DNA of 64,000 nucleotides from Thiomicrorhabdus aquaedulcis (GTDB lineage Bacteria; Pseudomonadota; Gammaproteobacteria; Thiomicrospirales; Thiomicrospiraceae): positions 930,001 to 994,000 of the forward strand of contig NZ_AP018722.1 in the NCBI RefSeq assembly GCF_004001325.1. Direction: 5' to 3'. The notes beneath the pieces were generated by a model. It ran no database searches and was not told the DNA's origin. It was given only the letters and a program-made list of their open reading frames with translations. The first letter of the stretch is position 1, and each line of letters begins with the position of its first letter. The position numbers were made by a program, and so were the translations under genes. Positions 47,508 through 56,950 of the stretch are shown in pieces.

Positions 47508-49022
47508 ATGCTATCAAGCTTACCTATTTTAAGCACATTAATTTGGCTACCAATTATTGGTGGGCTGTTGGTGCTGTTTGCGGGGCGTAATAATCCAACG
47601 GTTGCTAAGTGGTTGTCTTTATTGACGGTTGTCGCGACGTTTTTACTTTCCATTCCCTTAGTCACTGGGTTTGATACCACTACTGCGTCTATGCAGTTTG
47701 TTGAGCAGGTGGCTTGGGTTCCCATGTTTAACATTCATTACCATTTAGGGGTTGACGGTTTGTCGATGCCTTTGGTGTTGTTAACCACGTTTACACAGGT
47801 GTTAGTCATTGCTTCTGCTTGGGATGTGATTAAAGAGCGTGTTGAACAATACATGGGCGCTTTCCTCATCATGGGCGGCATCATGGTGGGTGTATTTGTT
47901 GCGCTTGACTCAATTTTATTTTACATATTCTGGGAAGCGCTTTTGATTCCTATGTTTATTGTTATTGGTAAATGGGGCGGGCCACGACGTGTTTACGCAA
48001 CCTTAAAGTTCTTTTTGTATACTTTTTTTGGCTCGGTTTTCATGTTGGTGTCGTTTTTATACATGTACCATGAGTCGGGTAGTTTTTCGATTTTAGACTT
48101 CCACGGCATGCAATTAGGTATGACGGCACAGATTTTAATCTTCTTGGCTTTTTTCTTGGCCTTTGCGGTCAAGATTCCAATGTTTCCAGTGCACACTTGG
48201 TTGCCTGACGCGCACGTTGAAGCGCCAACAGCTGGATCGGTTGTGCTTGCCGCCATAATGCTAAAAATGGGTGGTTATGGTTTTGTACGTTTAAGTTTAC
48301 CGGTAACGCCCGATGCTTCGATGACTCTAGACTGGTTAATGATTGGGCTATCGCTTATTGCCATTGTTTACATTGGTATTGTGGCCTTGGTGCAAAATGA
48401 CATGAAAAAGCTTGTGGCTTATTCCTCTATTTCTCACATGGGTTTTGTTACTTTAGGTCTGTTTTTGGTGTACGACATTTTACAAAATACCGGCTCTATT
48501 CAAGGTGCGCAGTTGGGTATGGAAGGTGCGATGGTGCAAATGATTTCGCATGGTTTTATATCCGGTGCGATGTTCTTAGCCATTGGTGTTTTGTACGATC
48601 GAATGCATACGCGTGAAATTTCGGCTTACAGCGGCGTGGTTAATAAAATGCCGTGGTTTGTTATGTTTGCTGTGATTTTTGCGATGGCCAACGTAGGGTT
48701 ACCCGGAACCTCTGGTTTTGTGGGTGAGTTTATGGTTATTTTAAGTGCGTTTAAAGCTAATCTTTGGTACGGAACCTTGGCGGCTCTAACCTTGGTTATT
48801 GGAGCAGCTTATACCTTATGGATGGTTAAGCGGGTGTTCTTTGGTCAGATAACAAATGAAAATGTAGAAAAATTAACGGATTTAAACAAACGCGAGTTTG
48901 CCATTATGGCCACTTTAGCGATTGTCATTATTGCTTTAGGGGTTTTCCCGGCACCGTTAATGGAAGTGATGCATGCATCGGTTGAAAATTTACTGGTGCA
49001 AGCCACAACCTCTAAACTTTAA
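47508..49022 (+). CDS. nuoM: NADH-quinone oxidoreductase subunit M
   Basis: The 504-aa antiporter-like subunit has about 14 helices. The conserved ALLIPMFIVIGKWGG, VKIPMFPVHTWLPDAHVEAP and MKKLVAYSSISHMGF segments are present. Length is typical. It follows nuoL after 32 bp, with AGAAGGG upstream. Confidence 0.97.
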   Translation: MLSSLPILSTLIWLPIIGGLLVLFAGRNNPTVAKWLSLLTVVATFLLSIPLVTGFDTTTASMQFVEQVAWVPMFNIHYHLGVDGLSMPLVLLTTFTQVLVIASAWDVIKERVEQYMGAFLIMGGIMVGVFVALDSILFYIFWEALLIPMFIVIGKWGGPRRVYATLKFFLYTFFGSVFMLVSFLYMYHESGSFSILDFHGMQLGMTAQILIFLAFFLAFAVKIPMFPVHTWLPDAHVEAPTAGSVVLAAIMLKMGGYGFVRLSLPVTPDASMTLDWLMIGLSLIAIVYIGIVALVQNDMKKLVAYSSISHMGFVTLGLFLVYDILQNTGSIQGAQLGMEGAMVQMISHGFISGAMFLAIGVLYDRMHTREISAYSGVVNKMPWFVMFAVIFAMANVGLPGTSGFVGEFMVILSAFKANLWYGTLAALTLVIGAAYTLWMVKRVFFGQITNENVEKLTDLNKREFAIMATLAIVIIALGVFPAPLMEVMHASVENLLVQATTSKL

Positions 49023-49044
49023 TTCGGATAGGTGAGTTAACAAT

Positions 49045-50496
49045 ATGAATTTTGTCATTCCAGATTTTGCTCCAGCCATTCCCGAAATGGTGTTATTGGC
49101 CTTAACCTCATTTATTTTAGTGGCCGACACCTTTTGGGCAAAACGCTCTCAGTTTGCAACTTACTATGCAACCCAAATTGCATTGGTAGTTGTGGCTGTT
49201 CTTATATTAATGAGTTTTTCGACCACTCAAATTATTACCTTTGATGGTAGTTTTGTTAGAGACAGTTTTGCTGATATTTTAAAGCTCTTTGTTTTGGTTA
49301 TATCGATTGGAATTTTTGTATTTTCTAAAGAATATTTGCTTCAACACAAGTTTTTTAGTGGAGAGTTTTTTGTTTTAGGCCTGTTTGGTGTGTTGGGTAT
49401 GTTTGTGATGATTTCATCCTACAACTTCATCACGCTCTATCTTGGGCTAGAAATAATGTCCTTATCCATGTATGCCATGGTCGCCATGAGAAAAGATTCA
49501 GGGGCCGCCGTTGAAGCTGGAATGAAGTATTTTGTGTTGGGCGCATTAGCGACTGGTATGCTGTTATATGGTTTTTCTATGATTTACGGTGCAACCGGAG
49601 AAATTGGTTTTGCACAAGTATCAGAGGTTATCTCTAGCGGTAATGCCGATGGTGTCGTTTTGGCTTTTGGCGTAGTGTTTATTGTTATTGGTTTGGCGTT
49701 TAAGTTGGGTGCGGTGCCTTTTCATATGTGGATGCCAGACGTATACCAAGGAGCACCCACAGCCGTTACCTTGTATTTAGGAACTGCCCCAAAAATTGCT
49801 GGCTTTGCTATCGTCTATAGATTGTTGGCCGAGGCTCTACCAGGCCTGGTAGAAGAGTGGCAGTCATTAATTATTATGCTGTCTATACTTTCTATGGTGT
49901 TAGGTTCTATTGCGGCCATTGTGCAAGACAATTTAAAACGTATGTTGGCGTATTCGGGTATTGGGCATATTGGGTTCTTATTGTTGGGGGTTATAGCCGC
50001 CACACCTGATGGTTATTCGGCCTCTATGTTTTATGTGATTGTGTACGCAATAACTGGTTTAGCTGGTTTTGGGATGATTGTTGCGCTGTCGCGTACTGGC
50101 AATGAATTTGACCGTGTCGTTGATTTTAAAGGCTTAAATGCACGAAATCCATGGTTAGCGGTAATGATGTTGATTGTTATGTTTTCTATGGCAGGTATCC
50201 CACCGTTTATTGGTTTTTGGGCAAAAATTATTGTGATTGAAGAGGTCATTAAAGCAGGCTTTACGTGGATTGCTGTTGTTGCAGTAATTACAGCTGTTAT
50301 TAGTGCCTACTATTATTTGCGCGTGGTTAAAGCGATGTACTTTGATGAACCCGAAGATAACACTAAAATTGAACCGGTTAGCGGCAGTTTAAATTGGACG
50401 GTAAGTTTTGTTGCGCTTTCTTTGCTAGTATTGGGTTTAATGCCAAGTTCATTGATTAACTTGTGTTACCAGAGCATTAATTCACTGGCCTTATAA
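49045..50496 (+). CDS. nuoN: NADH-quinone oxidoreductase subunit N
   Basis: The 483-aa antiporter-like subunit has about 14 helices and the signatures LGLEIMSLSMYAMVAMRK, LGAVPFHMWMPDVYQGAPT and LKRMLAYSGIGHIGFLL. A palindrome copy encodes LPGLV (265-269) in a loop between helices. It is the last nuo gene and is followed by a strong intrinsic terminator. Confidence 0.97.
   Translation: MNFVIPDFAPAIPEMVLLALTSFILVADTFWAKRSQFATYYATQIALVVVAVLILMSFSTTQIITFDGSFVRDSFADILKLFVLVISIGIFVFSKEYLLQHKFFSGEFFVLGLFGVLGMFVMISSYNFITLYLGLEIMSLSMYAMVAMRKDSGAAVEAGMKYFVLGALATGMLLYGFSMIYGATGEIGFAQVSEVISSGNADGVVLAFGVVFIVIGLAFKLGAVPFHMWMPDVYQGAPTAVTLYLGTAPKIAGFAIVYRLLAEALPGLVEEWQSLIIMLSILSMVLGSIAAIVQDNLKRMLAYSGIGHIGFLLLGVIAATPDGYSASMFYVIVYAITGLAGFGMIVALSRTGNEFDRVVDFKGLNARNPWLAVMMLIVMFSMAGIPPFIGFWAKIIVIEEVIKAGFTWIAVVAVITAVISAYYYLRVVKAMYFDEPEDNTKIEPVSGSLNWTVSFVALSLLVLGLMPSSLINLCYQSINSLAL
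49839..49850. repeat. ACCAGGCCTGGT palindrome (copy 11)
   Basis: An exact copy in nuoN read as P-G-L-V (266-269), in a short extramembrane loop. Confidence 0.9.
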
Positions 50497-50548
50497 GCAC
50501 TTAATAATTTAGATGTGATTTAGTTGATTTAGAGTTACCTTATGTAAC

Positions 50549-50580
50549 AAAATAAAGCCCGTTTTAACGGGCTTTATTTT
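50549..50580 (+). terminator. Intrinsic terminator of the nuo operon
   Basis: The 15-bp arms AAAATAAAGCCCGTT (50549-50563) and AACGGGCTTTATTTT (50566-50580) are perfectly complementary, with the GC-rich part followed by a T-rich arm. It lies about 50 bp after the nuoN stop. Confidence 0.92.
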
Positions 50581-50657
50581 GTTAGAAACGCGTGTACTTA
50601 ATTGTACGGGTCAGAATTTTTAAAAGTATTTTTAATAAACCTTTAAAGGACAGCAGA

Positions 50658-50975
50658 ATGGACATCAATCAATCAGTTTGGTTATTACTTTTTACGGCGA
50701 TTGTTTTAGCCAACATTCCATTTTTAATGGCGAATAGATTATTTTTAGTGATTAAAGTACCGCATAAGTCGATAGTGATTAATTTAATTGAGTGGTTTAC
50801 GTATTTTGTCATTACCGGTCTATTTGCTTATTTATTAGAACAGAAAAGCATGGGGCATGTGGCTTCGCAAGGTTGGGAGTTCTATACTATTACTTTGTTT
50901 ATGTTTATGATTTTTGCTTTTCCAGGATTCATCTATCGTTACAATCTCAAAAGTTTTTTAAAGAAACACGGCTAA
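50658..50975 (+). CDS. DUF2818 family membrane protein
   Basis: The 105-aa product starts at MDINQSVWLLLF, with AAAGGA 7 nt upstream. It has three hydrophobic helices (about 7-30, 42-58, 76-95), and the sequence FTAIVLANIPFLMANRLF and WEFYTITLFMFMIFAFPGF fits DUF2818. This family often follows nuoN in proteobacteria, so a complex I-related role has been suspected but not shown. The terminator between nuoN and this gene argues for its own promoter or read-through here. Confidence 0.82.
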   Translation: MDINQSVWLLLFTAIVLANIPFLMANRLFLVIKVPHKSIVINLIEWFTYFVITGLFAYLLEQKSMGHVASQGWEFYTITLFMFMIFAFPGFIYRYNLKSFLKKHG

Positions 50976-51024
50976 TAGTTTAGAGCTTGTTTAACGTGCG
51001 CTTTAGGCGCTGCAGTAGGAAAAA

Positions 51025-52293
51025 ATGTTGGCCTTTCAAAATCAGTTTATAGTTGATTACTTACAAGACCCCCTGGTAAACATGGTGCTGGGTGTTGTAT
51101 TGCTTATTTTTGTTGCCTGGTTGGCCAACTACATTGTTAAGCGCGTCTTATTAAGAGGGCTTTATACGCTGTTGGGCAATCATGCGCCGCAGCCGCATAA
51201 TGGTCACAAGCTTGATTTTTCGTTTATTGATCGGTTATCCCATGTTGTTCCCGCGTTGATTATTTCTACTGGCGTCAGCCGAATCCCTGAACTTCCTAAT
51301 GTAATTGTAGTCGTCACTGAAAATGTTACCAATGCCTTTATGGTGGTTACAGTTGGCTTAGTGTTTACAAGCTTACTCACTTTGTTTAATGGCCTTTACG
51401 AGCGCAAGCCAGAATCTAAAAATAAACCCATCAAGGGTTATATTCAAGTATTGAATATTATCATTTACTTAATTGCAATTATTCTTATGATTGCCGTTTT
51501 GTTCGACCGCTCGCCTCTGATTTTGCTTTCGGGCTTAGGCGCAATGGCTGCTGTGTTGATGTTGATATTTCAAGACACTATTTTGTCATTGGTAGCCAGT
51601 GTGCAAATATCATCTAACGACGTTATTCGTGTAGGCGACTGGGTAGAAATGCCGGATCTAAATGCCGATGGCGATGTGATTGATATTGCTCTGCACACAG
51701 TAAAAATTCAAAACTGGGACAAGACCATTACGACCATTCCAACACGTCGTTTTATGACGGACTCGTTCAAAAACTGGCGTGGAATGCAAGAATCCGGTGG
51801 ACGAAGAATTAAAAGAAGTTTAATGTTTGATCAGCAAACAATTCATTTTTTGGATGCATCAGAAATAACTTGGCTTAAAAAAATTAATCTTTTAAAAGAT
51901 TATATGGCGCATAAAGAGCAAGAAGTCGCTCAATGGAACACGGCGTTAGAACAAAAAGCTTTAGAACCCGTCAACTTTAGACGTTTAACCAATATAGGAA
52001 CCTTTAGAGCCTATGTTATGTGTTATCTGCAGCAACATCCCAAAATTCATCAAGGCATGACACAAATTGTTAGACAGATGTCGCCCACGGCAGAAGGGTT
52101 GCCCATAGAAATATACTGCTTTACCGATACGGTTGTTTGGGCAGAGTACGAGGCTATTCAGTCTGATATTTTTGACCATTTGTACTCGATAGCACCTGAG
52201 TTTGGATTGAGGGTTTTTCAAAGTCCTAGCGGTTATGACTTAATGCAATTGGCTAAGACTGTGATGCCTAAAGGTGCCGTTGACGCTGTCTAA
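51025..52293 (+). CDS. ybdG: MscS-family mechanosensitive channel, YbdG type
   Basis: The 422-aa protein has about five N-terminal helices, then the MscS pore and beta domain. The stretches SGLGAMAAVLMLIFQDTILSLVA, GDWVEMPDLNADGDVIDI, VKIQNWDKTITTIPT and NWRGMQESGGRRIKRS match the YbdG branch rather than small MscS. In E. coli YbdG contributes a small osmotic-downshock conductance. AGTAGGAAAAA precedes the start. It is a single gene between the DUF2818 gene and the Sel1 gene. Confidence 0.9.
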   Translation: MLAFQNQFIVDYLQDPLVNMVLGVVLLIFVAWLANYIVKRVLLRGLYTLLGNHAPQPHNGHKLDFSFIDRLSHVVPALIISTGVSRIPELPNVIVVVTENVTNAFMVVTVGLVFTSLLTLFNGLYERKPESKNKPIKGYIQVLNIIIYLIAIILMIAVLFDRSPLILLSGLGAMAAVLMLIFQDTILSLVASVQISSNDVIRVGDWVEMPDLNADGDVIDIALHTVKIQNWDKTITTIPTRRFMTDSFKNWRGMQESGGRRIKRSLMFDQQTIHFLDASEITWLKKINLLKDYMAHKEQEVAQWNTALEQKALEPVNFRRLTNIGTFRAYVMCYLQQHPKIHQGMTQIVRQMSPTAEGLPIEIYCFTDTVVWAEYEAIQSDIFDHLYSIAPEFGLRVFQSPSGYDLMQLAKTVMPKGAVDAV

Positions 52294-52396
52294 GCGGCTC
52301 AATTCCTATGCGTATTTTTTAGGTTACTTTTAAAGGTCTCTATAAGAATGATTTTAATCAGTGCAAATAAGTCTCTGATAGGCTGGGGTAAGGCAG

Positions 52397-52858
52397 ATGT
52401 GGATAACAAGTGTGACCCGTTTTATGTTGGGTTTTGTGCTGATATTTGCAGCTTATAATTCAGTGGCGGCTGTCGTTCAAAACTCTGAAATGTTACTTTC
52501 AGAAGACGTTAAACACGCGATTAACGCTTACTCAAACAAAGAGTATTCACGCGCAATTCAACTGTTTACGCCGCTAGCCGAGCAAAACAATGTATTTGCC
52601 CAGTTTGGTTTAGCGCAGATGCATCGTTTAGGTCAAGGGGGTGCGGTGGATTATGCCTTGGCTTTAAAATGGTATTTAAAAGCGTCTCAAAGCAGCTATG
52701 GTGTTGCTCAAAGCCAATTGGGTGAAATGTATGAACAAGGTCTTGGCGTACCGGTTGATTTGGCTATGGCAAAAAACTGGTACCAAGTTTCGTGCAGCAA
52801 TCAATGTTCACAAGGCTGTTTAAATTTTTCTAGACTTGAACAAACGGTTCAATATTAA
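52397..52858 (+). CDS. Sel1-repeat (TPR-like) secreted or periplasmic protein
   Basis: The 153-aa product has a signal peptide (MWITSVTRFMLGFVLIFAAY, likely cut after SVAA near residue 25) and two Sel1-like repeats at about 72-140: FGLAQMHRLGQGGAVDYALALKWYLKAS and LGEMYEQGLGVPVDLAMAKNWY. Four cysteines cluster at the C-terminus (CSNQCSQGC), which could form disulfides in the periplasm. Sel1 proteins usually act as scaffolds. No partner can be named from context. Confidence 0.82.
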   Translation: MWITSVTRFMLGFVLIFAAYNSVAAVVQNSEMLLSEDVKHAINAYSNKEYSRAIQLFTPLAEQNNVFAQFGLAQMHRLGQGGAVDYALALKWYLKASQSSYGVAQSQLGEMYEQGLGVPVDLAMAKNWYQVSCSNQCSQGCLNFSRLEQTVQY

Positions 52859-53010
52859 ACATAAGCCAGCGCGTGCGCTTTGCAAACTAAGCGTTGCTAA
52901 GCCATACGAAGCGATATGAAGAAGCAATATGAAACAATATAATTCGGAAGCTCGATTTCCTTAATCTAGTAGCACAACAAACACGTTAAGTTGTAAATAG
53001 AGGTGTCAAG

Positions 53011-53886
53011 TTGTCCCTAGTCTTATACGCAGTAGCCGCGTTAGTGATTTTGGCGTTGGTCTTTATGGCCGCCATTCATTTGGGGTTTAAAGCCCCCCGT
53101 ATGGCAAATCAGCAAACGCCTAAAGAATATGGCTTAGCGTTTAAATCCATTTATGTCCCCAGTCATCAAAACACCACGCTGTCTTGCTGGTGGATGCAAG
53201 CACACCCAAGCAGTTGTGTCAGTGTGATTATTTTGCATGGTTGGGGCGCTAATAAAAGTACTTTACTGCCTTTAGCCAAACCATTTTTAGACTTAGGCAT
53301 TAACGTATTATTAGTGGATGCACATAATCATGGAGACAGTCAAACGCGTGGTACATCGACCATGCCCAAATTTGCAGAAGATTTAGTGTCTGTTACCGAG
53401 TGGCTCAAAATTCATCAACCCCGCCAAAGTCAAACTCTGATTGTATTAGGGCATTCGGTGGGCGCTGCAGCGACCCTGTTAGCCGCTGCAAACACGCCGC
53501 AAGCCGATGGATACATTGCCATTGCCAGCTTTGCGCATCCGCAATTGATGATGCAACGCCAGCTTGGTAAGCTTAACGCTGTGCCGGGGTTGAGTTGGGT
53601 CATAAGCGCTTATGTGCAATGGGTAATTGGTGCGCGTTTTGATGCCATAGCACCGCTCACAAGTGTGAGTAAAATAGTTAAACCTGTCTTGTGCATTCAT
53701 GGCACGTTAGACCAGGTGATTCCGCTAAGTGATTTTAAGCTGTTATGCCAAGCGGCTACGCCTTGGGTTCATTGCGTAGAAATTGCGGGGGCTGATCACG
53801 ATTCGATTGACTTAATTGAGCAACACTTTGATACCATTCGGCTATTTTTGCACAATAGCCTTGGCGTTGATTATGGCCATATTTAA
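53011..53886 (+). CDS. Alpha/beta-hydrolase family protein
   Basis: The 291-aa product starts at a TTG with AGAGG 7 nt upstream. An N-terminal membrane anchor (about 3-25) precedes an alpha/beta-hydrolase fold. The oxyanion HGWG (about 75), the nucleophile serine in VLGHSVGAAAT (about 149), the acid in HGTLDQVIPL and the histidine in GADHDSIDL complete a catalytic triad. The substrate is unknown; it is most like the BAAT/acyl-CoA thioester or serine-aminopeptidase S33 groups. Confidence 0.85.
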   Translation: MSLVLYAVAALVILALVFMAAIHLGFKAPRMANQQTPKEYGLAFKSIYVPSHQNTTLSCWWMQAHPSSCVSVIILHGWGANKSTLLPLAKPFLDLGINVLLVDAHNHGDSQTRGTSTMPKFAEDLVSVTEWLKIHQPRQSQTLIVLGHSVGAAATLLAAANTPQADGYIAIASFAHPQLMMQRQLGKLNAVPGLSWVISAYVQWVIGARFDAIAPLTSVSKIVKPVLCIHGTLDQVIPLSDFKLLCQAATPWVHCVEIAGADHDSIDLIEQHFDTIRLFLHNSLGVDYGHI

Positions 53887-54047
53887 TTGTTGTTAATAAT
53901 GCTTGGATTGGCTGGTTAACCTGTTCTTTTTTAGGTTAAAGCACCCACATAGTGTTAAATAAATGCACTAGTTTTAAAAGTTAAACGCCTCACATCATTT
54001 GCGATTGAGTATTGTGCTGGGTCAATAATTGATTTATGTTTTGTTTG

Positions 54048-55046
54048 TCATGTTGTTTTTATGTCGTTTTGGTGCTGTTGGCTGTGTAATTGACCTTGCG
54101 ATTGATCGCCAGTCACAATGCGCTCCCACTTGGCGTGCTGGGTAAAGACAATGTCCATGGCAATATAAGGGTATTGCTTGCGAAATACTTGGTAAAGAGT
54201 TTCTCGCATGTCATCTTGCGCCTCTACGCTGTCTAAAGACGTATTGGCTTTAACCGTAAAGTAAATATGCACCAATAAAAACCGACCGGTCATTACCAAT
54301 CGCAGGTGATAGCCTTTATGAACCGAGGCGCTCACTACCGAGTCAATTAACGCATGAATGTTATCTTCAATGTCTTCACCCGGGTGCTTGCCCACAATCT
54401 CGTTCCAAGCATCACGAATAATACTTAACGGCACAATAATAATAAACAGCACCAATACAATGACCATTAGCGGATCAAAATAGGGCACCCAGTGAGCATG
54501 TTCACCTTGTTGCATAACCGCTGCCGCAATAAAAACCCCTAACATGGCCGCCGAAATATACCCATCCACCAACCAGTTTTTGGCATCCACTAGGGCCAAA
54601 GGTGAGTGCGCCAGCTCGCCCCAGTGTTTAATGACTGCCGCGCTCACAAAACAACCTATCGTGGCTAACACAGCGTAAAAAATGGCCATGTCTAAAATGA
54701 CCATTTTGCCACCGCCATACAGTGAGCCTATGGCGTTAAATAAGGCGATTGTTAACAGGGTGATAATCATTAAACCTTTGGCCATATTAATCATGGGTTC
54801 GTACATCCAGTAGCCAAACGGATATTCATCGTTACTCGGTTTCATCACCAGTTTAGAGACGCGCAAGGTTAACAGGGCGATTAACAAATGGATAAACGAG
54901 TACAGGCCATCCAACATAATGGCATCCGAAAAGCTGGTAATGGCAAAGCCAACACCAATAATAACCATAAACACATTACCCCAAACCGAAAAGTGTAAGG
55001 CGCGTTTTTCTAACTTAATTAACTGCGCTTGTTTAGCCGCTGACAT
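54048..55046 (-). CDS. Cation diffusion facilitator family transporter
   Basis: The 332-aa product has six predicted helices: DGLYSFIHLLIALLTLRVSKL in helix 2 (with the conserved Asp), EYPFGYWMYEPMINMAKGL after it, and DAKNWLVDGYISAAML in helix 5. A cytoplasmic domain follows. CDF proteins export Zn, Mn, Fe or other divalent metals by proton exchange. The usual HPFGYGR motif is YPFGYWM here, and the helix 5 metal ligand pattern is altered, so substrate is uncertain. The C-terminal tail is rich in Gln and His. Confidence 0.85.
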   Translation of the reverse strand: MSAAKQAQLIKLEKRALHFSVWGNVFMVIIGVGFAITSFSDAIMLDGLYSFIHLLIALLTLRVSKLVMKPSNDEYPFGYWMYEPMINMAKGLMIITLLTIALFNAIGSLYGGGKMVILDMAIFYAVLATIGCFVSAAVIKHWGELAHSPLALVDAKNWLVDGYISAAMLGVFIAAAVMQQGEHAHWVPYFDPLMVIVLVLFIIIVPLSIIRDAWNEIVGKHPGEDIEDNIHALIDSVVSASVHKGYHLRLVMTGRFLLVHIYFTVKANTSLDSVEAQDDMRETLYQVFRKQYPYIAMDIVFTQHAKWERIVTGDQSQGQLHSQQHQNDIKTT

Positions 55047-55116
55047 GGTAATTTCCTATTCTGTTCTTTTATAGCTTTAATGGTAATGTACTTCAATTTT
55101 TGTGCAAGGAACTCTT

Positions 55117-56797
55117 TTAAAACCATCTTGTTACGACCCAAACCAATACGCCAACGCTGATGACGTAAAACAGCATGGGCAGGAGCGTGTAGCGAATAAT
55201 CTGCCCCTCTTTACCCACTAAGTTAACCACTGAAGCCGCCGCCACAACATTGACCACGCAAATCATATTGCCGGCGTTTGCACCCAGCATTTGCAAGGCC
55301 AAAATCCAGTGAGTTGGCAGGCCAGTGGCCAGCGCAGTAGACTCTTGAAATTGCGCAAACATCATATTAGAAAACGTCGCCGATCCGGCAATAAAACTCC
55401 CCAGTGCGCCCACAAACGGTGCGGCTAAAGGCCAGTTGCCTTCAAATGTGGTCGCGGCTAAAGCGGCCAGCTCCATGGGCATTGACAATAATTGCGCCTC
55501 ATTTACCCCAGAATTAAGAAAAATTCGCACCATAGGCACCGAAGCACCTAATGCAATCACCGTGGGCAACATCACTTTAAAAGACTGCCACCAGGCCTGG
55601 TTAGCTTGTTTTAACGGCACTTTATGCAGCCACAAGGTGATGAGCGCCACCACAATAAATAGGCTGCCGGGCAAGTACAACGGCACCAGTTTGGCCGATA
55701 TATCGGTGGCTAAAATCGCCGAAAATTCCAGCGACACGGCGTTAAGTAAGGATTTAAAAGGTAAAAATCTAGGCGACTTAACACTAAAATAACGGCCACC
55801 AAAGCATACGGTAACCAGGCCTGGTAAAGTGACAGATGATGATGTTTATGTGGCTCCATCGCCAAACACGATAATGCCGGTGATTTTTCACACCCTTGTA
55901 TTTTCACCAGGCCTGGTGAATGTTTGTTTAGCACGGGTGTTAAACACTCGGGATGATCAGACTCAAACAACCACACGTTTTTAGGCGTTAAAAACCCTTT
56001 TTTGGCGGCCACCACAGTAATTGCCAGGCCTGCTAAACCGCCTAAAATGGCCGGAAACTCTGGTCCTAAGGTTTTAGCCACCAACAACGCCGGAATCGTA
56101 AACGAAAATCCACCCAATAACGCAAATTTCCACGCGCCCAAACCCTCGCGCCAACTTTTATTTTCACCAAAAAACGCGTTAAAATCAGCACCATAATCAA
56201 CGGTAAAAAACTCGCCACCACCACATCAATAGTGCTGGCGCTCACCGCAATGTGCATAATTTCGTCATAACTCGGGTTGACCAAACCTTGACCCATGCCC
56301 ACAATCACCGGCGTGCCCACGGCACCATACGACACCGCGGCGCTGTCGGCAATTAATGCCAACACCACCGCCGCCATCGCCGGAAAACCCAGCGCTAATA
56401 ACAAGGGCGCTACAATGGCCGCAGGGGTTCCAAAACCGCTTGCGCCTTCTAAAAAGGCCACAAACAACCAGCCGACAATCACCGTTTGTACGCGACGATC
56501 GGGCGAAATGCGAGTAAATCCTTCGCGAATCACCTCAAGCGCTCCACTGACTTTTAAAGTGTTTAGCAGCACAATCGCACCAAAGACGATGATTAAAATA
56601 GACGCAGCAATGACCCAGCCTTCTAAAATCGACGCTGCAATTTGAACCCCAGGCACCTGCCAAACCCACCAAGCCAAAGCGGTTACCAAAGCCAGGCTTA
56701 ACGCCATAGCTCGACTGGCAGGCATGCGTAAAATCACCAAAAAAAACAATACGGCCAGCACTGGCATTGCGGTGGTTAATGCTTGCACAAATGTCAT
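55117..56797 (-). CDS. L-lactate/glycolate permease (LldP/GlcA family), two frameshifts
   Basis: Three overlapping frames together make a normal permease of about 560 aa with some 12-14 helices. The N-terminal frame has [20 protein letters not shown] and [17 protein letters not shown], the C-terminal one [15 protein letters not shown] and [20 protein letters not shown], all LldP signatures. Restoring one base in the A run at 56169-56174 gives [16 protein letters not shown], and one in the run at 55763-55767 gives [17 protein letters not shown]. This family moves lactate or glycolate with protons. The nearby glcDEF genes make glycolate likely. Three exact and one near palindrome copies lie within 450 bp of this gene. 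Confidence 0.88.
55590..55601. repeat. ACCAGGCCTGGT palindrome (copy 12)
   Basis: An exact copy in the permease gene, read on the minus strand as N-Q-A-W in a loop between helices. Confidence 0.9.
55814..55825. repeat. ACCAGGCCTGGT palindrome (copy 13)
   Basis: An exact copy in the permease gene, read on the minus strand as Y-Q-A-W just before a helix ([10 protein letters not shown]). Family members often have AWLPY here. Confidence 0.9.
55906..55917. repeat. ACCAGGCCTGGT palindrome (copy 14)
   Basis: An exact copy, extended to an 18-bp palindrome by TTC and GAA. It is read on the minus strand as P-G-L-V in a hydrophilic loop of the permease. Confidence 0.9.
56023..56034. repeat. GCCAGGCCTGCT near copy of the dispersed palindrome
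   Basis: Two outer positions differ from the consensus, with the ten-base centre mostly kept. It is read on the minus strand as A-G-L-A in the permease. Confidence 0.5.
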
Positions 56798-56851
56798 AAA
56801 GAGTTTCTCAGAAAAAAACGCTAAAAGTCTAAAAAGCCAAAATAATAATAC

Positions 56852-56872
56852 GAGACCTTTTCATGAGCGGGG
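56852..56872. repeat. Possible solo end of the MITE family
   Basis: GAGACCTTTTCATGAGCGGGG resembles the left end of the 29.6-kb element (about 17 of 21 positions, starting GAGACCTTTGCACGAG). It lies in the gap between the divergent permease and SDR genes. No matching right end is nearby. Confidence 0.4.
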
Positions 56873-56950
56873 GGTTGAAATAGAAAAAGACGTAACTATT
56901 CTACCTTTAGGCCATTTAATTTGGCGAGTTAAAACAGTCAGGAGATAGGC

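Noticed and set aside
49379-49387. AGGCCTG-containing sites such as 45551, 49379 and 59285 as palindrome copies
   Set aside because: They share only seven to nine central bases and occur in protein-conserved positions. They were left out of the count.
56002-56645. Long plus-strand open frames opposite the permease gene
   Set aside because: They are antisense to conserved permease residues, have proline/threonine-rich low-complexity translations and no ribosome sites.
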